Translations under genes and position numbers: made by a program
From: an uncultured Pseudorhodobacter sp.
GTDB lineage: Bacteria > Pseudomonadota > Alphaproteobacteria > Rhodobacterales > Rhodobacteraceae
Direction: 5' to 3'
DNA: 11,678 nucleotides
Assembly (NCBI GenBank): GCA_945957495.1
Contig: CAMFLG010000048.1
Span: 1-11,678, forward strand
Part shown: positions 1 through 7,423 of the stretch, piece by piece
Numbering within the stretch: the stretch's first letter is position 1
How the letters are laid out: every line of letters starts with the position of its first letter
Notes under the pieces: generated by a model
Databases searched by the model: none
Told to the model about the DNA's origin: nothing
The model's input: the letters and a program-made list of their open reading frames with translations, nothing else

Positions 1-1
1 G

Positions 2-1363
2 GCGGAAGGCGCGGCGCAGACGGCGCTGATCGCCTCGCTGACCGGGCAGTTGACAGAGAAATCCGATGCGCTGACGGCGGCGCAGGGCCGGATCGCCAGT
101 TTTGAGGCGCAGGTGGCGTCGCTGTTGTCAGAGCGCGATGCGGCGCAGGGGCAGGCCACGGCCCTGACGGCGAAGGTGGCCGATCTGGAGGCGGCCGGTG
201 CCAAGCTGATTTCAGAGAAAGAGGCACTGCAGCTGGCGCTGGCCAAGGCCCGCGACGAGGTGGACGCGGGGGCAGAGGCGGCCCGGCTGGCTGCGGCCAA
301 GCGCGAGGCGATGGATGCGCTGATCGCGTCGCTGCAGGCGGAAAAGGCGAAATCGGCAGAGGATTTGCAGGCCAAGGATGCGGCGCTGGCGGCGGCGCAG
401 GTAAAGATTTCTGACGCAGAGGCGGCGCGGCTGGTGGATGCAGCGGCGTTGAAGGCGTTGCAGGACAAGCTGAAATCCTCGGGCGATGCGCTGACGGCGA
501 TGACGCTGGCGCTGGAGGAACAGCGCAAGCGGGCGGAGGACACGCTGACGCTGTTGGCGGCGGCCAAGACCGATGCGGCCAAGGCGGCAACGGCGGGGGA
601 TCAGAAAGCGGCCTTGTTGGCCACGGCAGAGGCGGCCCTGACGGCAGAGCAGACCAAGACGCTGGACGGGGCGCGCAAGGTGGAGCTGCTGAACCAGCAG
701 ATCGCGGCGCTGCGGGCGCAACTGGGGCAATTGCAGGGGATGCTGGATGCCTCGGCTGCGAAGGACGCCGACGCGAAGGTGCAGATCGAAACGCTGGGCA
801 GCCAGCTGAACGCGGCGCTGGCGCAGGTGGCGGGCGAGCAGAAGAAGCGGGCCGAGCTGGAAGAAGCTGAACGCAAGCGGCTGGAGGCCGAGAACGCCGA
901 TCTGTCAAAGTTCCGGTCAGAGTTTTTCGGGCAGTTATCGCAGATTCTGGCGGGCCAGCCGGGCGTACGGGTGGTGGGGGACCGGTTCGTGTTTTCGTCC
1001 GAGGTGCTGTTCAATCCCGGATCAGCGGATCTGTCGCCCGAGGGGCAGGCGCAGATTGCCGATGTGGTGCAGATTCTGGATCAGGTGGTGGACAAGATCC
1101 CGCCGGGGATCGACTGGATCATCCGGGTGGATGGCCACACCGATAATGTGCCGCTGTCGGGGACGGGGGCGTTCAAGGACAACTGGCAGCTGAGCCAGGC
1201 GCGGGCGCTGTCGGTGGTGCAGTATATGCAGGACCAGTTGGGATTTCCGCCGAACCGGTTGGCCGCGACCGGGTTTGGGGAATATCAGCCGGTGGCGGCG
1301 GGCGACAGCGCTGAGGCGCGGGCGCAGAACCGGCGGATCGAGTTGAAGCTGACGGAGCGGTGA
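2..1363 (+). CDS. Coiled-coil protein with C-terminal OmpA-like peptidoglycan-binding domain (5' partial)
   Basis: The frame is open from the window edge (first full codon at 2) to a TGA at 1361-1363, so 453 residues are visible and the true start lies outside. Residues 1 to about 305 are rich in Ala, Glu, Lys, Leu and Gln in a heptad-like pattern and look like one long alpha-helical coiled coil. From about residue 323 there is an OmpA/MotB-type domain. It shows FVFSSEVLFNPGSADL, the DGHTDN motif, NWQLSQARA and a final NRRIELKL; the Asp and Arg of such motifs bind diaminopimelate in the family. A TTG at 50 could initiate, but codons upstream continue the same helix, so it is probably internal. 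Related alphaproteobacterial proteins usually start with one membrane helix and would tie inner membrane to cell wall, as MotB-like proteins do; that part cannot be seen here. The role is inferred and no precise gene name is justified. Confidence 0.85.
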   Translation, partial: AEGAAQTALIASLTGQLTEKSDALTAAQGRIASFEAQVASLLSERDAAQGQATALTAKVADLEAAGAKLISEKEALQLALAKARDEVDAGAEAARLAAAKREAMDALIASLQAEKAKSAEDLQAKDAALAAAQVKISDAEAARLVDAAALKALQDKLKSSGDALTAMTLALEEQRKRAEDTLTLLAAAKTDAAKAATAGDQKAALLATAEAALTAEQTKTLDGARKVELLNQQIAALRAQLGQLQGMLDASAAKDADAKVQIETLGSQLNAALAQVAGEQKKRAELEEAERKRLEAENADLSKFRSEFFGQLSQILAGQPGVRVVGDRFVFSSEVLFNPGSADLSPEGQAQIADVVQILDQVVDKIPPGIDWIIRVDGHTDNVPLSGTGAFKDNWQLSQARALSVVQYMQDQLGFPPNRLAATGFGEYQPVAAGDSAEARAQNRRIELKLTER

Positions 1364-1364
1364 T

Positions 1365-1390
1365 GTCCCGGGCTGGGACGGCAGATTTTT
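1365..1390 (+). terminator. Probable intrinsic terminator after the OmpA-domain gene
   Basis: Directly after the TGA, GTCCC (1365-1369) pairs with GGGAC (1375-1379) across a 5-nt loop; a G-U pair could shorten the loop to 3 nt. A run of five T (1386-1390) follows seven bases later. Position and the T-run fit a weak Rho-independent terminator. The stem is short, so confidence is moderate. Confidence 0.45.
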
Positions 1391-1460
1391 GATTTCAGAT
1401 CAACGTTTTGCGGTGAGGCGTTCAGCTTTTGTTAACCTTTGCCGACGGGCAGATGGGGGC

Positions 1461-1486
1461 GCGGAGTATTTGAGCCAAGATGAAGG
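1461..1486 (+). repeat. Intergenic motif of Rhodobacterales type, copy 1
   Basis: The core GGAGTATTTGAGCCAAGATG followed by AAGG lies between the two convergent genes. From memory, motifs of the form GGnGTATTTGnnCCAAGATGAAG recur between genes in Rhodobacterales genomes; I cannot verify this here. A related version occurs at 2851-2877. The motif has no coding role and its function is unknown to me. Confidence 0.4.
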
Positions 1487-1493
1487 AAATTTT

Positions 1494-1506
1494 AGACAAA
1501 TTGTCT
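1494..1506. other. 13-bp perfect inverted repeat between convergent genes
   Basis: AGACAA, one central A, then TTGTCT gives a perfect dyad with a single-base centre. It lies 8 bp beyond intergenic motif copy 1 and 17 bp from the GC hairpin at 1524-1546. It could be a protein-binding site or part of a termination region. There is no direct support for either. Confidence 0.3.
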
Positions 1507-1523
1507 GGGGTTTGCGGGAGTGG

Positions 1524-1546
1524 CGGGGGGCAGCGGGTGCCCCCCG
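1524..1546 (-). terminator. GC-rich hairpin terminator for the saccharopine-dehydrogenase-like gene
   Basis: A perfect 9-bp stem (CGGGGGGCA at 1524-1532 with TGCCCCCCG at 1538-1546) encloses a 5-nt loop. It begins 7 bp past the stop codon of the minus-strand gene. No T-run follows on the minus strand, so it may act as a Rho-dependent or stabilising 3' end, or as a bidirectional block between the convergent genes. Confidence 0.55.
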
Positions 1547-1553
1547 GCCCGGA

Positions 1554-2633
1554 TCAGGCGTGGCGGCTGCGGTGGCCGATGTTGTAGTAATTGCCGGTGC
1601 GGGTGGCGAGGTAGGGGGCCAGCGGGATTTCTTCCTGTTTGAGGAAGCCCGATTGCGGCAGCTTGCCGTCGCGGACCATTTCGATGACGGCCACGACCGA
1701 GGCGGAGGTGGTCCATGCAATCGCCGTGCGGGATTTGCCGTTGATGTCGATCGGGTAATAGGCGCGCACGAATTCGCGGCGGCGCAACTGGCCATCGGTT
1801 TTGCCTTCGGCGGCGACATGGACATAGACCACATCTGCATCGACGGGCGGTTTGGCGTTGGTCAGGATGCGGCCCGCCTCTGCCCGGTTTTCGCGCATCA
1901 GGAGTTCGTGGAAGAAGAAGTTCATCAGATCGACGTGGCCGGGATAGCGCATGGTCTTGTAGTCAAGGTTTGCGATCTTGCCGGCATAGGTTTCGCACAT
2001 GGTGCCAAGGCCGCCCGAGGTGGTGAACGCCTCTAGCTGCATGCCGTCGATGTAGATGGTTTCGGTCCATTCCATTGCCGAGACGGTTTTCAGAACGCCT
2101 TCCTCGATCACTTCACAATCGTTGAGGTATTCGTTGACCACGCCTTCGGGCGACCAGTTGAAGGCATAGCCCAGAAGGCCGGTGGGGTTTTGCGGCAAAG
2201 CACCGACGCGCAGTTTGATCGAGCGGACGGTTTCGAATTGTGCGGCCAGATCGGCTGCGACAATGCCGACAAAGCCGGGGGCAAGGCCGCATTGCGGTGC
2301 CATCAGGCCTTTGGAGGTTTTGGCCAGTTCGCGGATGTGTTTGGTGGTGGGCACGTCTTCGGTCAGATCGAAATAGTGCAGGCCAAGCGCATGGGCGGCG
2401 GTGCTGACGCCGATGTTGATGTGGTAGGGCAGGCAGGACAGCACGGCATCTTGGCCTTCCAGCAGCGCCGCGAGGCCCCGGGTGTTGCCCAGATCGGCGG
2501 TCCTGGTGGCGAAGGGGGCCGTGACGGCGCGGCTGTCGATGCCGGTGACGACAAAGCCTGCGTCATGCAGCAGTTCGGCGGCCAGATGGCCGACCTTGCC
2601 AAGGCCAAGCACGGCGATTTTGCTGAAGGACAT
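1554..2633 (-). CDS. Saccharopine/lysine dehydrogenase-like NAD(P)-dependent oxidoreductase
   Basis: A protein of 359 residues. I chose the ATG at 2631-2633 because the dinucleotide-binding fold starts at once (MSFSKIAVLGLGKVG). The frame runs upstream to 2756, but that extension lacks family character; an AAGAGA-like ribosome site precedes the chosen ATG. The Rossmann loop is G10-x-G12-x-x-G15, and Asp33 at the end of the second strand suggests NAD rather than NADP. The segment CLPYHINIGV followed by GLHYFDLTED resembles the saccharopine dehydrogenase/lysine 6-dehydrogenase superfamily, as does the CGLAPGFVG stretch. Such enzymes oxidise or form amino-acid imines in lysine or polyamine metabolism; the substrate cannot be read from the sequence. 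The gene stands alone on its strand, divergent from the GFA gene and convergent with the OmpA-domain gene, so neighbours do not define a pathway. Confidence 0.85.
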   Translation of the reverse strand: MSFSKIAVLGLGKVGHLAAELLHDAGFVVTGIDSRAVTAPFATRTADLGNTRGLAALLEGQDAVLSCLPYHINIGVSTAAHALGLHYFDLTEDVPTTKHIRELAKTSKGLMAPQCGLAPGFVGIVAADLAAQFETVRSIKLRVGALPQNPTGLLGYAFNWSPEGVVNEYLNDCEVIEEGVLKTVSAMEWTETIYIDGMQLEAFTTSGGLGTMCETYAGKIANLDYKTMRYPGHVDLMNFFFHELLMRENRAEAGRILTNAKPPVDADVVYVHVAAEGKTDGQLRRREFVRAYYPIDINGKSRTAIAWTTSASVVAVIEMVRDGKLPQSGFLKQEEIPLAPYLATRTGNYYNIGHRSRHA

Positions 2634-2887
2634 GTGGTATTCTCTTTTCTTTATCTGTTGCCGCGCCGGGGCGCGGACTGCGTTGATCTTGCCGCGAGAC
2701 TGCGCGACGGGGCAGACGATTGCTTTCGTCGTTTCGGATGAAACGCCGGAATTCACTGTGCAAAACGCCGGTTTTGGTGGCGTTCTGGCAGGCGAACGCT
2801 GCGGGTTGACGGGGCCCGGGCGCGATCAGGACTTGCTGCAGGGGTGTTTGGCGGGGATATTTGTGGGCCAAAGCAGGGGGGTGGGCG
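2634..2887. other. Divergent intergenic region between the dehydrogenase and GFA genes
   Basis: This 254-bp gap must carry the promoters of both divergent genes, but I see no convincing -35/-10 pair. It holds a possible hairpin, AACGCC (2764-2769) with GGCGTT (2779-2784) across a 9-nt loop, and an intergenic motif next to the GFA start. Open frames across it have no protein character and look like shadows. Confidence 0.5.
2851..2877 (+). repeat. Intergenic motif of Rhodobacterales type, copy 2 (diverged)
   Basis: GCGGGGATATTTGTGGGCCA followed by AAGCAGG resembles the motif at 1461-1486: the shared elements are GG, TATTTG, GCCAA and AGG. It ends 10 bp before the GFA start codon, so its G-rich tail (2876-2881) may also serve as that gene's ribosome-binding site. 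Function unknown. Confidence 0.35.
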
Positions 2888-3361
2888 ATGCAGGGCGGAT
2901 GCACTTGTGGGGCAGTGCGGTATCGGATGACCGATGCGCCGATGTTCGTGAATTGCTGTCACTGCAGTTGGTGTCAGCGCGAAACCGGGACGGCCTTTGC
3001 GCTGAACGCGATCGTCGAGACGGATCGGCTGGAGGTGACGGGGGCGGTGGAGATGGTGATGCTGCCATCGGCCAGCGGCAAGGGGCAGGAGGTTGCCCGC
3101 TGTCCGGGATGCAAGGTGGCGTTGTGGAGCCATTACGCCGGGGCAGGGCGGCTGGCGGCCTTTGTGCGGGTGGGCACGTTGGATGAGCCGGGCCGATGCC
3201 CGCCCGATGCACATATCTACACCTCGACCAGATTGCCCTGGGTTGTGCTGGACGGCCGGGTGCCCGCCTTTGACGAATATTACAGTTTGGCGGCGGTTTG
3301 GCCTGCGCAGGCGCAGGCGCGGCGGGTGGCGATGAAGGCGCGGGCGGCGGGTTTGGCCTGA
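2888..3361 (+). CDS. GFA-family zinc-binding protein (glutathione-dependent formaldehyde-activating-like)
   Basis: A 157-residue protein starting at the ATG at 2888, preceded by a run of G residues at 2876-2881 that can act as Shine-Dalgarno sequence. An in-frame TTG at 2861 was rejected because the family fold starts at GGCTCGAVRY. Zinc ligands are visible in the usual order: C5-x-C7, then CHC-x-x-C (C24, C26, C29), then CPGC (C72, C75). Length and motifs fit the GFA (Gfa-like, CENP-V) fold. The founding member was linked to formaldehyde-glutathione adduct formation, but most family members have no proven reaction and this one has no formaldehyde-oxidation genes beside it. It lies just upstream of ftsW on the same strand, separated by a 134-bp leader, and is probably a separate transcription unit. 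Confidence 0.85.
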   Translation: MQGGCTCGAVRYRMTDAPMFVNCCHCSWCQRETGTAFALNAIVETDRLEVTGAVEMVMLPSASGKGQEVARCPGCKVALWSHYAGAGRLAAFVRVGTLDEPGRCPPDAHIYTSTRLPWVVLDGRVPAFDEYYSLAAVWPAQAQARRVAMKARAAGLA

Positions 3362-3405
3362 CGGGCGGTTTTCTGCTGGCTCTGGTGTCTGCAGGCCCGC
3401 GTTTT

Positions 3406-3434
3406 CCCTAGCCATAGGGCGCGTTATTGGCTAG
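3406..3434. promoter_or_regulatory. Overlapping inverted repeats upstream of ftsW
   Basis: Two perfect dyads share bases. CCCTA (3406-3410) pairs with TAGGG (3415-3419) over a 4-nt loop. CTAGCCA (3408-3414) pairs with TGGCTAG (3428-3434) over 13 nt. They cannot form at the same time in RNA. They may be the 3' end of the GFA transcript, an operator, or a switch in the ftsW leader. Only the symmetry is seen; the role is inferred. Confidence 0.35.
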
Positions 3435-3447
3435 TCTTGGTGGCAGA

Positions 3448-3464
3448 TCCGGGGTGAACCCGGA
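3448..3464 (+). promoter_or_regulatory. Hairpin in the ftsW leader
   Basis: TCCGGG (3448-3453) and CCCGGA (3459-3464) form a perfect 6-bp stem with a 5-nt GTGAA loop, 31 bp before the ftsW ATG and clear of its ribosome site AGGCGGA (3483-3489). No T-run follows, so it is not an obvious terminator. It could influence leader stability. Confidence 0.3.
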
Positions 3465-3495
3465 CAGAGCAGACGGCAAGACAGGCGGATTTCCC

Positions 3496-4659
3496 ATGAC
3501 TGAGATGGTCTATGGCTCTATGCCCTCACGCGTGGCGGAGCCGGTGCTTCCCCGTTGGTGGCGGACAATCGACAAATGGTCGCTGACGGCGATCCTGATG
3601 TTGTTCGGCATCGGCTTGCTGTTGGGGCTTGCGGCCTCGGTTCCGCTGGCAGAGCGCAATGGGCTGGACCCCTATTACTATGTGCAGCGGCAGGCGTTTT
3701 TCGGCGGGCTTGCACTGGTTGCGATGTTCGGCGTGTCGATGATGTCGCCGGAGATGGTGCGGCGGCTGGGGGTTTTGGGGTTTGCGGTTTCGTTTCTGGC
3801 GCTGGCTCTGCTGCCGTTTTTCGGCACCGATTTCGGCAAGGGCGCGATCCGCTGGTTCAGCTTTGGCTTTGCGTCAGTGCAGCCGTCAGAGTTCCTCAAG
3901 CCCGGGTTCATGATCGTCATCGCCTGGCTGATGGCGGCCAGTCAGGATATCAACGGGCCGCCCGGCAAGTTTCTGTCCTTTGCGCTGGTGGTGACGGTGG
4001 TGCTGTTTCTGGCGTTTCAGCCGGATTTCGGGCAGGCGATGCTGGTGCTGTTCGGCTGGGGTGTGGTGTATTTCATCGCGGGCGCGCCGATGCTGCTGAT
4101 CATTTCAGTGCTGGCTCTGACGGGGGTGGGCGGGTTCACCGCCTATCATTCGTCAGAGCATTTCGCCCGGCGGATTGACGGGTTTCTGGCCTCGGATGTC
4201 GATCCGCGCAGCCAGATGGGCTATGCCACCAACGCCATTCAGGAAGGCGGCTTTTTCGGTGTGGGCGTGGGTGAGGGGCAGGTGAAATGGACCCTGCCGG
4301 ACGCGCACACGGATTTCATCATCGCGGTTGCGGCAGAGGAATACGGGCTGATCCTGGTGCTGGCGATCATCGCGCTTTACTGCACGGTGGTGGTGCGCAG
4401 TCTGTTCCGCCTGACGCGAGAGCGGGATCCTTTCACGCGATTGGCGGGGGCGGGGTTGGCGGCGGTCTTTGGCGTGCAGGCGATGATCAACATCGGGGTG
4501 GCGGTGCGATTGCTGCCCGCCAAGGGGATGACGTTGCCGTTTGTGTCTTATGGCGGGTCTTCGGTGATCGCGGCGGGGATCACGGTTGGCATGTTGCTGG
4601 CGATGACCCGGTCGCGGCCGCAGGGGCAGATGAGCGACATCTTCCGCAGGGGGCGCTGA
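3496..4659 (+). CDS. ftsW: FtsW, septal peptidoglycan glycosyltransferase (SEDS family)
   Basis: A 387-residue polytopic inner-membrane protein of normal FtsW length. The ATG at 3496 was chosen because AGGCGGA lies 6 bp upstream; the in-frame TTG at 3427 would add residues with no family character. A short cytoplasmic N-terminus (to about residue 27) is followed by some nine or ten hydrophobic segments. SEDS motifs are present in order: AIRWFSFG with QPSEFLKP, FQPDFGQA, LPDAHTDFIIAVAAEEYG, and KGMTLPFVSYGGSS near the end. Asp273 in HTDF matches the catalytic aspartate known in FtsW/RodA. The family polymerises lipid II into glycan strands at the septum with a partner class B PBP. The stop overlaps the murG ATG (TGATG), indicating coupled translation with the gene that makes its substrate. 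Confidence 0.97.
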   Translation: MTEMVYGSMPSRVAEPVLPRWWRTIDKWSLTAILMLFGIGLLLGLAASVPLAERNGLDPYYYVQRQAFFGGLALVAMFGVSMMSPEMVRRLGVLGFAVSFLALALLPFFGTDFGKGAIRWFSFGFASVQPSEFLKPGFMIVIAWLMAASQDINGPPGKFLSFALVVTVVLFLAFQPDFGQAMLVLFGWGVVYFIAGAPMLLIISVLALTGVGGFTAYHSSEHFARRIDGFLASDVDPRSQMGYATNAIQEGGFFGVGVGEGQVKWTLPDAHTDFIIAVAAEEYGLILVLAIIALYCTVVVRSLFRLTRERDPFTRLAGAGLAAVFGVQAMINIGVAVRLLPAKGMTLPFVSYGGSSVIAAGITVGMLLAMTRSRPQGQMSDIFRRGR

Positions 4660-5747
4660 TGGCGCGGCTGGTGTTGATCGCGGCGGGGGGCACGGGCGGG
4701 CATATGTTTCCCGCACAGGCGCTGGCCGAGGCGATGGTGGCCAAGGGTTGGCGAGTGAAACTGTCCACCGATGCGCGCGGGGCGCGCTATGCCGGCGGGT
4801 TTCCGGCGACGGTGCCGGTGGTGGTGCTGTCTTCGGCCACCTTCGCGCGCGGCGGGGTGCTGGCCAAGCTGGCGGTGCCGTTCCGGATTGCGGGGGGCGT
4901 GGTTTCGGCGCTGTGGTCGATGCTGCGCGACCGGCCTGCGGTGGTGGTGGGGTTTGGCGGCTATCCCAGCATCCCGGCGCTGACGGCGGCCTGGGTTTTG
5001 CGCGCGCCTCGGATGATTCACGAACAAAACGGCGTGCTGGGCCGGGTCAATCAGCTGTTTGCGCGCCGGGTGGACAAGGTGGCCTGCGGCACATGGCCGA
5101 CGGCCCTGCCCGAAGGGGTTGCGGGAGAGCATACCGGCAATCCGGTGCGCGCGGCGGTGTTGGAGCGGGCGGGCGCGGGCTATATCGCGCCGGGCGATTA
5201 CCCGATGGAGTTGCTGGTGATCGGCGGCAGTCAGGGCGCGCGGGTGCTGTCGCAGGTGGTGCCTGCGGCGGTGGCGGCGCTGCCCGAGGCGATCTTGAGG
5301 CATCTGCGCGTGGCGCATCAGGCGCGGCCCGAGGATCTGGAGGCGGTGGTTGCGGCCTATGCCGCAGCGGGCGTGCGGGCCGAGGTGGAGCCGTTCTTTA
5401 CCGATATTCCGCGCCGTCTGTCAGAGGCGCAGTTGGTGGTGTCACGGGCTGGGGCATCCTCTGTCGCGGATATCAGTGTGATCGGGCGTCCGGCCATTCT
5501 GATCCCGTTCGCGGCGGCCACGGGCGATCACCAGACGGCGAATGCGCGTGGGCTGGTCGAGGCGGGGGCCGCCGTGGTGATGGCAGAGGGCGGGCTTGAC
5601 GCGGGTGCGCTTTCAACGCAGATGGCGGCGGTTCTGGGCGACCCCGCCCATGCCGAAGCGATGGCGCGGGCGGCTTTGGCGCAGGGGCGCCCGGACGCAA
5701 CGGATAGATTGGTGGCGCTGGTCGAGGCGCTGGCCGGGAAGGAATAG
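4659..5747 (+). CDS. murG: MurG, UDP-GlcNAc:undecaprenyl-PP-MurNAc-pentapeptide GlcNAc transferase
   Basis: A 362-residue GT28/GT-B enzyme that turns lipid I into lipid II at the cytoplasmic face of the inner membrane. The N-terminal Gly-rich loop GGTGGH is at residues 10-15, and HEQNG (121-125) faces the acceptor site. TGNPVR (159-164) and GGSQGA (189-194) are the classic MurG loops, followed by SRAGASS and DHQTANA (290-296), which hold the UDP-GlcNAc. All diagnostic loops are intact. The ATG overlaps the ftsW stop by one base and is preceded by AGGGGG at 4649-4654, so the start is secure. murC begins 3 bp after the TAG. Confidence 0.97.
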   Translation: MARLVLIAAGGTGGHMFPAQALAEAMVAKGWRVKLSTDARGARYAGGFPATVPVVVLSSATFARGGVLAKLAVPFRIAGGVVSALWSMLRDRPAVVVGFGGYPSIPALTAAWVLRAPRMIHEQNGVLGRVNQLFARRVDKVACGTWPTALPEGVAGEHTGNPVRAAVLERAGAGYIAPGDYPMELLVIGGSQGARVLSQVVPAAVAALPEAILRHLRVAHQARPEDLEAVVAAYAAAGVRAEVEPFFTDIPRRLSEAQLVVSRAGASSVADISVIGRPAILIPFAAATGDHQTANARGLVEAGAAVVMAEGGLDAGALSTQMAAVLGDPAHAEAMARAALAQGRPDATDRLVALVEALAGKE

Positions 5748-5750
5748 GCG

Positions 5751-7160
5751 ATGAACGCAACAAAGCTTCCGATGGAATTGGGGCCGATCCACTTTGTGGG
5801 CATCGGTGGCATTGGCATGTCGGGGATCGCCGAAGTGTTGATGACGCTGGGCTACCGGGTGCAGGGATCGGATGCCAAGGCCAGCAAGATCACCGACCGG
5901 CTGGTCAAGCTGGGCGCGGTGTTCCACGAGGGCCAGCGCGCGGAAAACATCGGCGATGCGGCGGTGGTGGTGATCTCGTCTGCCATCAAGAAGGGCAACC
6001 CCGAGTTGGAAGAAGCTCGGCGCAAGAAGTTGCCGGTGGTGCGGCGGGCGGAAATGCTGGCCGAGTTGATGCGGATGCGGTCGAACATCGCGATTGCGGG
6101 CACGCATGGCAAGACGACCACGACGACGATGGTGGCGACGCTGCTGGACAAGGGCGGCTTTGACCCCACGGTGATCAACGGCGGGGTGATCCATGCCTAT
6201 GGGTCGAATGCGCGCGCCGGGGCGGGTGAGTGGATGGTGGTTGAGGCGGACGAAAGCGACGGTTCGTTCAACCGCCTGCCTGCCACGATTGCGATTGTGA
6301 CCAACATCGACCCCGAGCATATGGAACATTGGGGCACCATCGAAAACCTGCGCAAAGGTTTTCTGGATTTCGTATCGAACATCCCGTTCTATGGGCTGGC
6401 GGTGTGCTGCACCGATCACCCCGAGGTGCAGGCCCTGGTCGGCAAGGTGACGGACCGGCGGGTGGTGACATTCGGGTTCAACACCCAGGCCGATGTGCGC
6501 GCGATCCATCTGCGCTATGAAAACGGCGTGGCGCATTTCGATGTGGCCTTGCAAAGCGAGGGCCGCGATGCGGTGATCGAGGGATGCACCCTGCCGATGC
6601 CGGGCGATCACAACGTGTCGAACGCGCTGGCCGCGGTGGCGGTGGCGCGGCATCTGGGCATGAAGAAAGACGAAATCCGCGAGGCGCTGGCCGGGTTTGC
6701 CGGGGTGAACCGGCGCTTTACCAAAGTGGGCGAGGTCAACGGCGTCACCATCATCGACGATTACGGCCACCACCCGGTAGAGATTGCCGCCGTGCTGCGT
6801 GCCGCGCGGCAGGCGACCAAGGGACGGGTGATCGCGGTGCATCAGCCGCACCGCTATACGCGGCTGTCGAACCTTTTCGAGGATTTCTGCACCTGCTTCA
6901 ACGAGGCCGATGTGGTGGCGATTGCCGAGGTTTACGCGGCGGGTGAAGACCCGATCCCGGGGGCCAGCCGCGATGATCTGGTGGCGGGGCTGATTGCGCA
7001 TGGCCACCGGCACGCCCGCGCCATCATGGACGAGGCCGATCTGGCGCGGCTGGTCAAGGAACAGGCGCGACCCGGTGACATGGTGGTGTGTCTGGGGGCG
7101 GGGACGATCTCTGCCTGGGCGAATGCGCTGCCGGCTAAACTGATGGGGCAGGCGGCATGA
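5751..7160 (+). CDS. murC: MurC, UDP-N-acetylmuramate--L-alanine ligase
   Basis: A 469-residue cytoplasmic ATP-dependent ligase that adds L-Ala to UDP-MurNAc, the first amino acid of the stem peptide. The N-terminal UDP-binding domain has GIGGIGMSG (17-25). The central ATPase domain has the P-loop GTHGKTTTTT (117-126), then DESDGSF and NIDPEHMEHW. The C-terminal domain has NRRF and DDYGHHP (336-342), followed by HQPHRYTR, a MurC signature that separates it from MurD, MurE and MurF. AAGGAA sits at 5739-5744 before the ATG. The stop overlaps the next gene's start in an ATGA, so translation is coupled. No key residue appears to be missing. Confidence 0.97.
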   Translation: MNATKLPMELGPIHFVGIGGIGMSGIAEVLMTLGYRVQGSDAKASKITDRLVKLGAVFHEGQRAENIGDAAVVVISSAIKKGNPELEEARRKKLPVVRRAEMLAELMRMRSNIAIAGTHGKTTTTTMVATLLDKGGFDPTVINGGVIHAYGSNARAGAGEWMVVEADESDGSFNRLPATIAIVTNIDPEHMEHWGTIENLRKGFLDFVSNIPFYGLAVCCTDHPEVQALVGKVTDRRVVTFGFNTQADVRAIHLRYENGVAHFDVALQSEGRDAVIEGCTLPMPGDHNVSNALAAVAVARHLGMKKDEIREALAGFAGVNRRFTKVGEVNGVTIIDDYGHHPVEIAAVLRAARQATKGRVIAVHQPHRYTRLSNLFEDFCTCFNEADVVAIAEVYAAGEDPIPGASRDDLVAGLIAHGHRHARAIMDEADLARLVKEQARPGDMVVCLGAGTISAWANALPAKLMGQAA

Positions 7161-7423
7161 GCCTGCCGCTGATCCTGGGCTGTGTCTGGATCATCGTGGC
7201 GGCGCTGACGGCAATGTTGCCGATGCGGTTGCAGAAATTTCCCGGCTTGCCGCTGTTGATCGCGGCGCCGGTGCTGTTGGTATGGATCGGGCGGGTGCAT
7301 GGCTGGCCCTGGGTGGCCTTCGGGCTGTTCGCGTTCCTGTCGATGTTCCGCCGCCCGCTGATCTATCTGGGCCGCCGGGCCATGGGCTTGCCTGCGGAAG
7401 ACCCAAGGCAGATCGGCCGATGA
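7157..7423 (+). CDS. Small membrane protein, DUF2484-like (first of a tandem pair)
   Basis: An 88-residue protein whose ATG lies inside the murC stop (ATGA, 4-bp overlap), with GGGGCAGG upstream. It has three hydrophobic stretches: about residues 4-22 (ILGCVWIIVAALTAML), 29-46, and 49-62. These are followed by FRRPLIYLGRRAMG and a short polar tail. I recognise it as the DUF2484 type that sits between murC and murB in Rhodobacterales; the name is from memory of that gene order. Function is unknown. Its position inside the precursor-synthesis operon suggests a part in wall assembly or membrane anchoring of Mur enzymes, which is inference. It is similar to the next gene along its whole length. 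Confidence 0.8.
   Translation: MSLPLILGCVWIIVAALTAMLPMRLQKFPGLPLLIAAPVLLVWIGRVHGWPWVAFGLFAFLSMFRRPLIYLGRRAMGLPAEDPRQIGR

Noticed and set aside
2..900. Possible DNA repeat array in the Ala/Glu-rich part of the OmpA-domain gene
   Set aside because: The similarity comes from biased codons in a coiled coil (repeated GCGGCG and GCAGAG words). No fixed period is visible at DNA level.
1420..1440. Possible CtrA-type site around GTTAACC
   Set aside because: Only one TTAA half-site is present; the second at the required 7-bp spacing is absent, and no gene starts nearby.
1389..2036. A 215-codon plus-strand frame opposite the dehydrogenase gene
   Set aside because: It is the mirror of a well-supported gene, with a Gly/Ala/Asp-biased translation and no recognisable domain.
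2861..2887. TTG start giving the GFA protein nine extra residues
   Set aside because: The extension reads through the intergenic motif and G-run. The family fold begins at the ATG at 2888, which has a suitable ribosome site.
3427..3495. TTG start extending FtsW by 23 residues
   Set aside because: The stretch contains a leader hairpin and has no FtsW similarity. AGGCGGA is well placed for the ATG at 3496.
5613..7013. A 466-codon open frame on the minus strand opposite murC
   Set aside because: Long antisense frames are common in GC-rich DNA. The translation is His/Arg/Gln-rich with no family motif, while murC on the plus strand has every expected motif.
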